From Mycoplasmopsis columbinasalis (GTDB lineage: Bacteria > Bacillota_I > Bacilli_A > Mycoplasmatales > Metamycoplasmataceae), in NCBI RefSeq assembly GCF_900660705.1, contig NZ_LR215043.1, positions 558,001 to 622,000 of the forward strand: 64,000 nt of DNA, written 5' to 3'. Of this stretch, positions 18,837-29,640 are shown one piece after another. Made by a program: the position numbers and the translations under genes. How positions within the stretch are numbered: position 1 is the first letter of the stretch; every line of letters begins with the position of its first letter. The notes below the pieces were generated by a model that had not been told where the DNA came from, searched no databases, and saw nothing but the letters and a program-made list of their open reading frames with translations.

Positions 18837-21290
18837 ATGCAATCAAAAAAAATTTTGACTATTGAAGATTCGTATGTTTCGCTTGATAATAACCAAATTT
18901 CTATACCCAAACTGGACATTTATGAAAATCAATTTTCAGGTATTTTATCTCTTGAAGATAAAAATTTAGTGTTAGGTAAAACTTTTCACAAATTTTTGCA
19001 AAATGAAGGTAATTTAATTACTTTTTATAACCACATTGATAATGGTTACTTGGTTGAAAAACAAACTAAAATTAACTTTAACAACGCTAAAATTTTGGAA
19101 AATTTAGCTTTTTTGTCATTAGATTCTAATTACCATTTAAGTAAAAATTTGCCTATTTTAAATAATATTGACCAGTTGTCAAAAACTGTGAATCAAACGA
19201 ATTCTAATTCATTTGAAATTAACGAAACAATCCGCAGTCAAAAGTTTTTTGTTAAAAACATTTTAGGCCAATTAATGTTGGAACCTATAAATAAGTTAAA
19301 AACAGAATTAATGATGTTTAAACCAAATCTGGAAAAATTTGAATTTAATATTTCTCAAGCCTTACAATCAGTTAGCAAAAAAAGAATTGCCGAAGTTTGA
19401 TATGAATTCAAAAACGAGCAAAAGGAATTTTTAACTAAAGTGATGACGCATATTTTTAGTGTTTTAAATGTTTTCTATATGTATTTCGACATAATTTTAA
19501 GTAAAACAAGAGACTTCTTAAATGAAGAAAAAATAACTGAACTGGAAAAAGAATTATTTTGAGTACAAAAACTAAATAAAGATGGTCAGAAAAAAATAGA
19601 ACTAGAACTTAAAATCAGAGATGCTAAATCGAAAATTTTTGAGTTAGAAAAAATTTTGAAACTTTGAAATCAAGCGAGTTCTGAAAAATTAGACTACTTA
19701 ATGAAATGATATTCGAAGAGTCTGTTGAATGATCTTGCTAGAATGTATCAATTCCCAAAAGACACAAAATCTTTTAAAACTTTATACAAATTAGCAACTG
19801 TAAAAGAAGCATTATTAAAATCATTTACTAAAGTTGATCGCAGTTTGTTAGTTGGACCAATAGAAGTTGATGACATTGAAAAACTAAAAGAAGATTTAGA
19901 TATGCAAATCAAGTTTTTCATTGCTAATAATTTGTCAACTGTTTCTTTAAACTCATCATTGAATTTTGAAGCAGATGTTAAAAAAATAGTAAAAAATAAT
20001 TTTTCTATTTCTTTATATGGCTTTTTAACAAGCTGAAAAGTTATTACTGAGGAAATCAAAGATCAAGTAATAACAGCAAAAAAAGAAATAAAAAATATAC
20101 AATCACATTTTGTAGATAACTCTATAACAAACGACTATTCGCCAAAAGTTCGTGAACTTAGCATTAAAATTTCTGAGTTAAAAGCTGAACGAGAATTTCT
20201 AGTAAATTCAGCTCAAGAAAGATACCGAAAATTTTCTAAAGAAAACAAACAATTTCTATTGGACTTTGATAACTTAGGTTACCTTTTTAAAGAACCAAAA
20301 CAAAGACTGAACATAATTTTAAATCGATTAAAAACTCAATATGAACATTGCCAAACTCCTTTTGAAACTTTGAATAATAAGAGTTTGTCAGACGTGATTC
20401 AAGAAAATAATGAATACATCGAAAGTGTCAGTTTACTTTTTAACTGATTAGTTTTACTGCGTGATTTTGTCACACAAGAAACAGACTTAACAATTGATCA
20501 ACAAATTCAACTTAGACAACTGTTTTTACTCTCAAAAATTACGTCAACTTCAGGAATTGAACCTATTAAATTTATTACACCATTTTACCAATTAGACTAT
20601 ATTGGCGCCCTAAACATCGACTTTAGTTCGATTTTAATTGAGAAAAAGAAAATCGTTTTTATTATTGATTCAGCACCAGATACATTTTTTAATGAGAAGA
20701 AAACTTTTTTAAATGCGTTTGCTAAAAAACTTACTGACGCAGGAATGAGTTGCATTTTCATTTCAAATGATACTTATTTAATGAAACACTTAAATTTATC
20801 TGAACTTTACGTTTTTGTCGATCAAAAAGAAATTGAATTTGGCAATTATGAAACTTTAATTTCAAATCCATTTAACCCCTGATTAAGATATCCAAGTTTA
20901 AAAAATATAAAAAATAGTAAGGATTTATTGCATAGTTTTGCTGATGATTATTTGTTCTATGATATTTATGAAGTTAACGACGACCAGTATGTTATAGGTA
21001 ATTTAGCAAACTTCAAAGTTTGAAACAAAAAAATTAAAACTGATCAAATTGACTTTACTCTAAGCGATGATACTAAAGACACAAACACTGAGAATATCGA
21101 CAACAATTTAGAAAACCCTTTTAACGAAACAATGTTTATGATTGCAGACTTGCACAATTCGGAATATGAATTTAATTACAACTGATTAGATTGAACCACA
21201 AATTTTGCTAAGCAGTGAGAAGCACATAATAGTTTAGAGGTTAAAACTAAAGAAGCTGAAAGTACTGAAATTTTGCAAGATATCTATTAA
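18837..21290 (+). CDS. Degenerate OppF-like ABC ATPase homologue, probably catalytically dead
   Basis: The product has 817 residues. Both ends can be laid over OppF. The N-terminus begins KKILTIEDSYVSL, and where Walker A belongs it reads SLEDKNLVLGKTF. The C-terminus has FIIDSAPD in place of Walker B, then MSCIFISNDTYLMKHL in place of the H-loop FIAHDLSVVKHI. It then follows OppF through EIEFGNYETLISNPFNPW (OppF: GKxVExG...NPLHPYT). The signature LSGGQ is not recognisable (LNIDFSS). A coiled-coil-rich insert of several hundred residues separates the halves, as in mycoplasma OppF. The start is leaderless and no opp genes adjoin it. The OppF link is my alignment by eye. Confidence 0.62.
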
Positions 21291-21320
21291 ATTAAAGGCT
21301 AATTATGCCGTTTTCAAATG

Positions 21321-21352
21321 AAAATGTATATAATTTTTATACATTTTTTTTA
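21321..21352 (+). terminator. Terminator of the OppF-like gene
   Basis: AATGTATA/TATACATT stem (21323-21330 with 21338-21345), 7-nt loop, followed by a run of T. Confidence 0.75.
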
Positions 21353-21392
21353 TTTTTTAGTAAAATAATCACTTTTTTGATTGGACACCGTT

Positions 21393-24002
21393 ATGATTGA
21401 CAAAATATATAAACCACAAACTATTGAACCAGCAACAAGTGCAAAACGAAGTCGAAACAAAGTTTATTCGCAGCACGACCATACCAAACCACCTTTCACA
21501 ATTCTTTTACCTCCCCCTAATGTAACTGGGATGTTGCACATTGGTCACGCAATTGATACATATTTACAGGACACCATTATTAGATTCAAACGTTTTGATG
21601 GGTTTGATACTTTTTATGTTGCCGGAATGGATCATGCCGGAATTGCAACACAAAGTAAAGTTGAGAGTGTGCTTTACCAGACACAAGGTCTAACGCGTCA
21701 CGATTTAGGTCGTGAAAAGTTTCTTGCGAAAGTTTGAGAATGAAAAGAAGAATACGCACAAAAATTTAGACAACAATGAGCTGCCCTTGGACTTGCCCTT
21801 GACTACGACAAGGAAAGATTTACCTTGGACGAAAAATCAAACCAAGCAGTAAACAAAGCTTTTATCGAACTTTACAACAAAGGTTTGATTTATCGTGATG
21901 TCAAAGCAATTAACTGAGATCCAGTACTTAAAACTGCGGTTTCGAACATAGAAGTTTACACGGAAACTACTAAACAAGAAATGTTATATATCAAGTATCC
22001 AATTAAAGATAGTAACGAGTTTGTAGTAATTGCCACCGTACGACCAGAAACTATGTTGAGTGATGTTGCTGTTGTGTACAATCCAACTGATACTAGATAC
22101 AACCACAAAAAATGAACAATCATTCATCCGTTAACTGGCAAAGAATTGCCAATGATTGCTGATAAATACGTTGACCCTAAATTTGGCACCGGTCTAATGA
22201 AATTATCAGCGCACGCGGAAGCTGATGTTGAAATTATGCAAAAGCATAACTTGCCAATCAACGAAACTATTGATCAAGACGGCAAGATTAACTGCCCTGA
22301 TTCACCTTTCCACGGTCTTGATCGTTTTGTGGCACGGCAAACTATGAAAGAACACTTACAAAAACACGGTTTTATTGAAAAAATTCGCAAAGTTAATTCG
22401 CAAGTGGGGCACTCAGAACGGTCAAAAACTCCAATTGAAGTTTTAGTGATGCCACAATGATTTGTCAAAATGGATGTGCTTTCGAAAAACTTAATTAAAC
22501 ATTTACGTGGCAAAAACGGCGTGAAATTCATTCCACCTCGTTTTAAAAACGTGTTGCAAAAGTGAATGGAAAATGTCCACGACTGAAACATTTCTCGGCA
22601 ACTTTGGTGAGGCCACCGCATTCCTGCTTGATACAAGGATAATGAAATCAAAGTCCAAGTTGAAAGTCCTGGTGCAGGCTGAACCCAAGATCCAGATGTA
22701 CTTGATACGTGATTTAGTTCTGGTTTAGCGCCATTTTCGTTCTTAGGTTGACCAGAGCAAAGTGCTGACTTACAACGTTACTATCCAGCTTCATTACTAG
22801 TTACAGGTTACGATATTATTTTCTTTTGAGTAGCACGCATGTATTTCTTTGGATTAGAATTTACTGACCAAGCACCTTTTGAAAATGTGTTAATTCATGG
22901 TTTAGTGCGTGATGAAAATGGTCGCAAAATGTCTAAGTCGCTTAATAACGGTGTTGATCCAATGGAAGTAATTGCTGAGTATGGTTCTGATGCGTTGCGT
23001 TGGTATTTAATTACTAATTCTACTGCGGGATTAGACCTTAATTTTTCAATGGAAGGTGTCAAACGCGGTTTTGCTTTGTGCAACAAGCTATGAAATATTG
23101 CACGTTTCATTCAACAATTAGATGAAAATTCAACCAAAAATGAAATTCAAGAACTTGCCGACACCTGAATTGACCGTAAAATTTCACACACTTACGAATT
23201 AGTAGAACGTTTAATGAAAAAATACGAATTCACTGTGATTGGTCGTAAACTTGAACGCTTTGTAATGCAAGATTTTTCTTCGTGGTATGTTGAAATCCTA
23301 AAAGTTGGTTACAACAAAACCAAGTTACTAGCCACTTTTAAGAAATTATTAATTTTGTTACATCCATTTTTACCTTTTATTACTGATCACTTGTACCAAA
23401 CAATGTATGGCGAAGAAATTACGGCAGTTACTTTCAAAACAGCTGGGATTGTGCGCAAGCATTCAGCAGGTGAAGCAACTTACCGTTTGTTTAACGACAT
23501 TATTTCCACAGTCAAAGGTATTCGTGACTTTCGTGAAAAATTCAACTTAAGTAAAAATACAGTGATTCAATATGATTTTTACTCACGAACACCAGATTTA
23601 TATTCAATTAAGAACAACGAGATTGCAAAGAAAGTTTGTGCAAAATTAGCTAATGCTGAGTGAGTTCAAAATTCAGACTACTTGCATGCGAAGATTGAAG
23701 CTGAATACGATCCTGAAGAGGGTGGTTACGTGTACATTTTGTTAGATCGCCAAATGCGTGAACAGCAAATTAAACAACTTAAAAAATCGGTTGAACATCT
23801 CACTAACGAAATTCAACGGAGCAAACGACTTTTGAGTAACAACAACTTTTTACTTAAAGCTCCTAAAAAACTAATTCACGCTGAGCAACGTAAAATCGAA
23901 TATAACAGTGACCAACTTGAGTACGTCAAAGAAAATCTTGAGCAAGCTCTCAGTAACTATGAAACTCAACTAGCAACAGAATCCAAACCAAAGGAAAAAT
24001 AA
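21393..24002 (+). CDS. valS: Valyl-tRNA synthetase
   Basis: ValRS charges tRNA-Val. The product has 869 residues with the class I motifs HIGH (in [14 protein letters not shown]) and KMSKS ([11 protein letters not shown]), the editing domain between them, an anticodon-binding domain and the C-terminal coiled coil typical of ValRS ([13 protein letters not shown]). Many UGA Trp codons split it under the standard code. ATG at 21393 is preferred to the TTG four codons earlier. No strong ribosome-binding site is seen. folD starts two nt after its stop. Confidence 0.97.
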
Positions 24003-24004
24003 AA

Positions 24005-24862
24005 ATGCAAATCTATAAAAGCAAAGAAATTGTGGAAAAAATCACAAATGAACTGAGAGAACAATTCACGGTGCTAGCACATGATTTAGGTCGTAAACCA
24101 CGACTTGCGATCATTCAAGTTGGCGAACATGAAGCATCTGCTAAATACATTCAGAAAAAAATGCAAAAAGCAACTGAAGTAAATGTTGAAGCCAAACTCT
24201 ATCACTTCCCAGTTGAAATTACTAAACGAGACTTGCTCAAAGCAATCGACGAAATTAATGAAGAAGCAGATGGCATTATTGTGCAACTCCCTTTACCAAC
24301 TTCGCTACCAAGTCAAATTATTCTAGATTCAGTTCGCATTGAAAAAGATATTGACGGTTTAAGCAATCGTAACGAATTTAATTTTTATAACGACAAAACA
24401 AAATATTTTCACTCTACACCTGCCACTGCTTTAGCGGTGAAAGAACTTGTAAACTACTATAACATAGATGTAAAGGGCAAACGTGTTGGCGTTATTGGTC
24501 GTTCACATTTAGTGGGTAAACCAATTGCCCATATTATGAAACAAATGGGCGCAATTGTTTCAACTTATTCAAAAAAATCAACTATTAAAGGTATTGAAGT
24601 TTGTGATGTCATCGTTACTGGAGCTGGCGATCCTTTAATGCTCAAACGCGAACACATTAAAGAAGGCGCGATTATTATTGATGTTGGTGCCACTTACATT
24701 GAACAAGACGGTAAAAAAGTGTTGTTTGGCGACTTAGACACTACTGACCTCGAGGGTTGAGTGCAAGGTTATTCGCCAGCGCCAGGCGGCGTTGGACCTC
24801 TTACCGTGGTCTCGCTTTTCAAAAATTTAGTAGAAGCTATTAAACACAAAATCGGAATTTAA
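24005..24862 (+). CDS. folD: Methylenetetrahydrofolate dehydrogenase/cyclohydrolase FolD
   Basis: FolD interconverts methylene-, methenyl- and formyl-THF. The product has 285 residues. Family motifs are YIQKKMQKA with the catalytic Lys, DGIIVQLPLP, the NADP-binding VGVIGRSHLVGKPIAH and PAPGGVGPLTV near the end. One UGA Trp lies before the final segment. AAGGAAAAA precedes the ATG, two nt after valS, so the genes form an operon. Confidence 0.97.
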
Positions 24863-24940
24863 TTTTTGATGTTAAAAAGTTACCTTGAAAACGTTTACTG
24901 AGGAAGTTAGCAAATATTAAAATTTAAAATTTGATTAAAT

Positions 24941-25038
24941 AAAAAAATAACAGAACATTAAATGACAAGAAAAACAAATTCTTGTCTTTTTTGTTTTTAT
25001 TGAATGTATAAATTTACAAAATATTCTGTTATTTTTTT
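24941..25038 (+). terminator. Nested terminator structure after folD
   Basis: An inner hairpin GACAAGAA/TTCTTGTC (24964-24986) followed by six T is a classical terminator. It lies inside a 15-bp perfect inverted repeat (24941-24955 with 25024-25038) that also ends in T. The 240 bases between folD and 25103 contain nothing else I can name. Confidence 0.7.
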
Positions 25039-25102
25039 TATTCATTTTTTAAAAGTGTTCTTTATAAGCAATATTATAAGTTTTTAAACGGAGATAAATA
25101 TT

Positions 25103-25256
25103 ATGAAATTGTTAAGAGACGAAAACATTAAATCAATTATTAAAATTATCAAAAGTAGAACTTCACTTGTTAGGTTTGCAAAAAGTGCATAGATCAACAA
25201 AAGGATGATATGTAAGAAAACTTCTTAACAAAACAAAACTTGATAATTTAGGATAA
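25103..25256 (+). pseudogene. Short frameshifted gene remnant
   Basis: A good site (GGAGATAAATATT) precedes ATG at 25103, but the frame closes after 29 codons (MKLLRDENIKSIIKIIK...). A +1 shift near 25188-25194 continues it with STKGWYVRKLLNKTKLDNLG to a stop at 25254-25256. It looks like the decayed start of a small basic protein. No family is recognised. Confidence 0.4.
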
Positions 25257-25259
25257 TTT

Positions 25260-25985
25260 ATGTTAGACCTCATTTTTAAAAAGCTTTTTCCAATTTACAG
25301 ATTAATTTCGGAACAAATAAACACTCTTTGGCTTGACACATCTACAGATCACAAAACGAAATTCAACGAGAAATATTTTTTATTTTGTCGTAGAAAATTA
25401 AACTTTTACATAACAATTGTGGTGTTTATTGTAATTTTGTCTATTTCTTTATTCAGTATTTTTATCTGACTCGCAACAGAAAAAGAATATATTTTTTTTA
25501 AAAAAATAATTACGAGTGATTCGGCAAATTTACCAATAGGTTTAAAAGTAGTTTGCTATTTACCTGCATGCGTTTTCTTTTGCATTGGATTTTATTTTGG
25601 TTATTACCTAATTTTCTATCAATACAAGACTAAACTTCGTTTTCAATCTTGACAAGAAAACAACAAATTATTATCTGATCAAAATTTAGTGGAAAACAAT
25701 TTTTCAAAAGATTACGATTCATCTATTCAAACAAATCTGACGGAAAAACATAAATTTATTTTGTTAAAAACGGATGAAGAATTTAAAGATTACGAAATGA
25801 TGCCTTCAACAAAGCGATTTAAATACAATAACAAATTCTTCATTAAATCTGAAGACAACAAAAACGACTTATTTTATATGTTTCTAGTGTGCAATATTGA
25901 GAAATTAGTTGTTGATGGCAAAAAAGCAACTTTAGAAATGTTTAGAGAAGAAGCTATTAAATATTTAGATTTAAAGTTGAATTAG
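25260..25985 (+). CDS. Hypothetical membrane protein with two transmembrane segments
   Basis: The product has 241 residues. Two hydrophobic segments (about residues 49-72 and 88-112) are followed by a charged cytoplasmic or surface domain. The C-terminus is conserved in a neighbouring copy: KHKF, then FFIxSE/DxNK, LFYxFLV and a final AIKYLDLK. UGA codons encode Trp. No clear ribosome-binding site precedes the ATG, which lies four nt after a remnant frame. I do not recognise the family. It is one of a tandem pair and the second copy is broken. Confidence 0.6.
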
Positions 25986-25986
25986 C

Positions 25987-26714
25987 TTGATAGTAAAAAA
26001 CAAAAAAAGAATTGAGGAAGTTTTGATTATTGCGGATGTATTTGCTTGAGTTTTAAAGACATTCTGTCCATTTTTAACGTTAATTTTAGGACAAATTACA
26101 TTTTTTTGATTAGAAACTTCAGTTGTAAAAAAAATAAAATTTAATGAAAAATACTTTACATTTGTTCGAAAAAAGTTAAAGTTTCATATGTTCATTGAGT
26201 TATTTCTGATAATTATATTTGGTATTTTCTGTAGTATTTTTATCTGGCTTTATATTGAAAAAAGAAATCTTTATTGTTTGTTAGCACTTTTTTTGGTATT
26301 CTTTGACTTTGTACTGTCGGTATATTTTTTGAACTATGTATTGCAAAAGTACGTTTTCAAGTTTGGCAAGAAAATAACAAATTACTACCAGACGAAAATT
26401 TAGTAGAAAATAATTTTTCAAAAAACTACGATCAATCAATTCAAATAAGTTTTATGGAAAAACATAAATTCTGTTTTATTGGTAAAAGAAGAGATGAAAA
26501 TAAAGACGAAGAATTTAACAAATTTGAAATCCAACCAGTGGAATATTTTTGTTTCGATAATCAATTTTTCATTGATTCAGATGAAAACAAAAGTGAATTA
26601 TTTTATTTGTTTTTAGTGTCTGATTTTGACAATGTGTTTATTGATAATAAGAAAGTAAATTTAGAAATGTTCACTAGAGATGCCATTAAATATTTGGATC
26701 TCAAATTTGATTAA
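25987..26714 (+). pseudogene. Decayed tandem paralogue of the two-TM membrane protein
   Basis: The first part (frame of 25987, for example FWLETSVVKKIKFNEKYF) matches the neighbour's LWLDTSTDHKTKFNEKYF. Around 26340 the frame is lost: the homologous text VRFQVWQENNKLLPDENLVE continues in another frame and runs to the stop at 26714 with AIKYLDLKFD. There is also no convincing ATG. A GAGGAAG site at 26014-26020 suggests the original start was near 26026-26036. Two lesions make loss of function likely. Confidence 0.6.
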
Positions 26715-26720
26715 AACATT

Positions 26721-26754
26721 AAAAAATGATTGTTTAATAGCAGTCATTTTTCTT
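26721..26754 (+). terminator. Terminator after the membrane-protein pair
   Basis: AAAAATGATTG pairs with CAGTCATTTTT through an 11-bp stem with one G-U pair and an 8-nt loop. Confidence 0.7.
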
Positions 26755-26803
26755 TAAAAAGCAAGACTTTTTTGGTACTTTCTTTTCTTTCTAAAATGTG
26801 CTT

Positions 26804-26831
26804 TTGTATTAAAATATAAGCAATTTATAAT
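26804..26831 (+). promoter_or_regulatory. Candidate pta-ackA promoter
   Basis: TTGTAT (26804-26809) and TATAAT (26826-26831) are 16 nt apart, about 110 nt before pta. A second AT-rich -10-like stretch lies near 26885-26892. Confidence 0.5.
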
Positions 26832-26939
26832 AAGTGAGTATTTTATTACTAATTTTAAAGCATACCTTGTTTTTGAATATATCTATATTATAGTAATATT
26901 CGCAAAATTGTGATTATGCAAAACGACGAAGGAGACAAA

Positions 26940-27914
26940 ATGTCATTTATTAATTTAGTAACTAAAAAAGTTAATGAATTACCTAAGACCAAAATCGTTT
27001 TAATTGACGGTGCTGATCCTAGAGCAATTGATGCAGCTAAACAATTGGCAGCTTATAAAAATTTAGAAGTTTCTTTACTTGTTGAAACAGACAAAGATGT
27101 TTTAAGCAATCAATTTATCAATATTTTTGCAGATCAAAGCAAACTTAAAGCTTTAGCTAACGACTACAAAGAATTGAGAAACAAAAAAGATGCTGAAAAA
27201 GGTAAACCAGCTTCTGAAAGTGATGAAAGCGCATTACAAGCATTATCAACTCGTCCATTTTATGCGATGATGCTTTTACTAAACGGTGAAGTAGATGCTG
27301 TGGTAGGTGGTTTGAATTATTCAACAGCTGATATTTTACGAGCAGCATTCAAAACCGTGGGTCCAAAACCGGGAGTTAAAACTATTTCATCAGTTATGAT
27401 TATGCACCAAGATGAAAAACTTGCTTTCTTTAGTGATATTTCAGTAAATCCTGACCCTACTAAAGAAATGTTGGTTGATATCGCAACAAACGCAGCAGCT
27501 TTTGTGAAATCATTTGACATTGATCCTAAAATTGCATTCCTTTCATTTTCAACAAACTATAGCGCAAAAACCCCAAGAACTGAATTGGTGCACGAAGCAA
27601 CTTTTGACTTCAACGCTAAGTACAATGGTACAAAGGCAATCGGTGAAGTTCAACTTGATGCTGCGCTTGATTTAGGCGTACGTGCTTCAAAATACAAAAT
27701 GGAATCATTTAATGAACCTGCTAACACATTAATTTTTCCAAACCTTGAAGCAGGTAACATTGGTTACAAATTAGTACAACGTTATGCCGGTTATGGCGCA
27801 ATTGGTCCTATCATCACTGGAGTAAACAAACCAGTTAACGACCTTTCACGTGGTGCCAAAACCCAAGATGTTGTGGAAACTGTTTTAATAACAGCTATTC
27901 AAGCACACAACTAA
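26940..27914 (+). CDS. pta: Phosphate acetyltransferase
   Basis: Pta converts acetyl-CoA and phosphate to acetyl phosphate. The product has 324 residues, the short single-domain form. RPFYAMMLLLNGEVDAVVGG, FFSDISVNPDP and NTLIFPNLEAGNIGYKL are typical. ATG at 26940 follows GAAGGAGAC; an earlier in-frame codon at 26910 has no such site. It is cotranscribed with ackA, forming the ATP-yielding acetate pathway. Confidence 0.97.
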   Translation: MSFINLVTKKVNELPKTKIVLIDGADPRAIDAAKQLAAYKNLEVSLLVETDKDVLSNQFINIFADQSKLKALANDYKELRNKKDAEKGKPASESDESALQALSTRPFYAMMLLLNGEVDAVVGGLNYSTADILRAAFKTVGPKPGVKTISSVMIMHQDEKLAFFSDISVNPDPTKEMLVDIATNAAAFVKSFDIDPKIAFLSFSTNYSAKTPRTELVHEATFDFNAKYNGTKAIGEVQLDAALDLGVRASKYKMESFNEPANTLIFPNLEAGNIGYKLVQRYAGYGAIGPIITGVNKPVNDLSRGAKTQDVVETVLITAIQAHN

Positions 27915-27927
27915 AATCTAAATTTTT

Positions 27928-27958
27928 AAATTTTTGGACTTTTGATGTTCAAAAATTT
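27928..27958 (+). other. Hairpin between pta and ackA
   Basis: A 12-bp near-perfect stem AAATTTTTGGAC/GTTCAAAAATTT with a 7-nt loop and a weak T-rich tail lies in the 83-nt gap. It may be a partial terminator or an mRNA-stability element that sets the pta:ackA ratio. Confidence 0.55.
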
Positions 27959-27997
27959 TACATTTTCTTAAATTTGAATATTTTGAAAGAGGAATTT

Positions 27998-29194
27998 ATG
28001 AGTAGAAAAATCTTAGTAGTTAATGCAGGTAGTAGTTCAATTAAATTACAACTTTTTGAAAAAGATACTTTGCAACCAATTGCTTCAGGATTAACAGAAA
28101 GAATTACTTTACCAGACGGAATTATTAGAATTAAGTTCGCTGGTAAAGTTTATGAAGAATTTCCAGCTTTACCAAATCACGCAGTTGCGGTAGCTAAAAC
28201 CTTAGCTTTAATGAAAAAAATCAACTTAATTGCTCGTCCAGAAGAAATTGAAGTTGTTGGTTTTAGAGTTGTGCATGGTGGCACTTACTTCAAAGAAAGT
28301 ATTGTTTTGAATGATGATGCCATTGAAAAAATTGAAAAATGTGTAGTTTATGCACCATTGCACAACCCAGGAGCATTACAAGCAATTCGTGCGTTCCAAC
28401 AAGAAATGCCTAAAGCAGTTTTAACTGCTACTTTTGACACTTCTTTCCACAACACCATTCCAGACATTAACGCGATTTACCCAATTCCTTTTGACCTTAC
28501 CGAAAAACATAAAATTCGTAAGTATGGTTTTCACGGCATTAGCCACAACTTTATTAGAAACAAAGTTCGTGAACTTGTTGGCAAAGATAAGGTGAATGTA
28601 ATTAACTTACACATTGGCTCAGGCGCAAGTATCTGCGTGATCAAAGATGGTGTTTCATTTGACACCTCAATGGGACTTACACCTTTAGCTGGTATTATGA
28701 TGGGCACACGTTCAGGTGACATTGACCCTTCGATCATTCACTTTTTATGCAAAGAAGAAGGTTTAAGCGTTGGCGAAGTGACCGATTTACTTAACAAAAA
28801 ATCAGGTTTACTTGGTGTGTCACAACTTTCAAACGATTCACGTGACATTTTAGCTGCTATTGCTCAAGGCAATAAACAAGCAAAATTTGCCAATGATCTT
28901 TATGTGCAAAAAATTGTTGATTACGTAGCAAATTACGCAAACAAACTTGAAAACAAAATTGACGCGATTGTCTTTACCGCAGGTGTAGGCGAAAATTCAA
29001 AAGAGTTACGTGAAGAAGTAATTAGCAAACTTCACTTTACTCACCTTGAATTAGACCCAGAAAAAAATGAAGAAAAATACACCGATTTCAAATTAATTTC
29101 AACACCTAACAGTAAGGTACCAATTTTTGCAATTAGAACCAATGAAGAATTACTAATTGCCCAATACGCGAAAGCGCTTGTTAACAAAAAATAA
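27998..29194 (+). CDS. ackA: Acetate kinase
   Basis: AckA transfers the phosphoryl group of acetyl phosphate to ADP. The product has 398 residues with NAGSSSIKLQLF, the FDTSFH segment, KYGFHGISH and the adenosine-site GVGENS. AAGAGGAAT precedes the ATG at 27998. It follows pta. Confidence 0.98.
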   Translation: MSRKILVVNAGSSSIKLQLFEKDTLQPIASGLTERITLPDGIIRIKFAGKVYEEFPALPNHAVAVAKTLALMKKINLIARPEEIEVVGFRVVHGGTYFKESIVLNDDAIEKIEKCVVYAPLHNPGALQAIRAFQQEMPKAVLTATFDTSFHNTIPDINAIYPIPFDLTEKHKIRKYGFHGISHNFIRNKVRELVGKDKVNVINLHIGSGASICVIKDGVSFDTSMGLTPLAGIMMGTRSGDIDPSIIHFLCKEEGLSVGEVTDLLNKKSGLLGVSQLSNDSRDILAAIAQGNKQAKFANDLYVQKIVDYVANYANKLENKIDAIVFTAGVGENSKELREEVISKLHFTHLELDPEKNEEKYTDFKLISTPNSKVPIFAIRTNEELLIAQYAKALVNKK

Positions 29195-29208
29195 TTCGTC
29201 TATTCAAA

Positions 29209-29640
29209 ATGCCTAAAATCGCCCTTTTTCCAGGTTCATTTAATCCCATCCACGAAGGTCACTATGCCATCATCGACAAGGCATTAAAACTTTTTGACCA
29301 AGTGGTGGTATTAGTCTCGTTTAACCCAGACAAAAATAACCTTGATAACTTAGAAGAACGTTTTGCAACGGTGCAAGCTAAACTTACTCATTATGGTGAT
29401 AAAGTTGTTGTGCTGCAAAACAAAAATCAGCTCACAGCTGATGTTGCCAGAAACCTTGGCATAGAATTCATCTTACGTTCCGCGCGTAATGACACAGATT
29501 ATAGTTATGAACTTGAGTTAGCTGCCGGGAATAAAGCAGTTAACCCTAACTTAGAAACCATTTTAATCATTCCAGATTACGATTCGATCAATTATTCATC
29601 AACACTGATACGTCATAAGAAGAAATTAGGATTGCTTTAA
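29209..29640 (+). CDS. coaD: Phosphopantetheine adenylyltransferase
   Basis: CoaD makes dephospho-CoA from 4'-phosphopantetheine. The product has 143 residues with the nucleotidyltransferase HxGH motif (GSFNPIHEGHY), the central segment EFILRSARNDTDYSYE and the ISSTxIR-like NYSSTLIR near the end. It begins 14 nt after ackA and overlaps engB by one base, so it is part of the same operon. Confidence 0.93.
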   Translation: MPKIALFPGSFNPIHEGHYAIIDKALKLFDQVVVLVSFNPDKNNLDNLEERFATVQAKLTHYGDKVVVLQNKNQLTADVARNLGIEFILRSARNDTDYSYELELAAGNKAVNPNLETILIIPDYDSINYSSTLIRHKKKLGLL

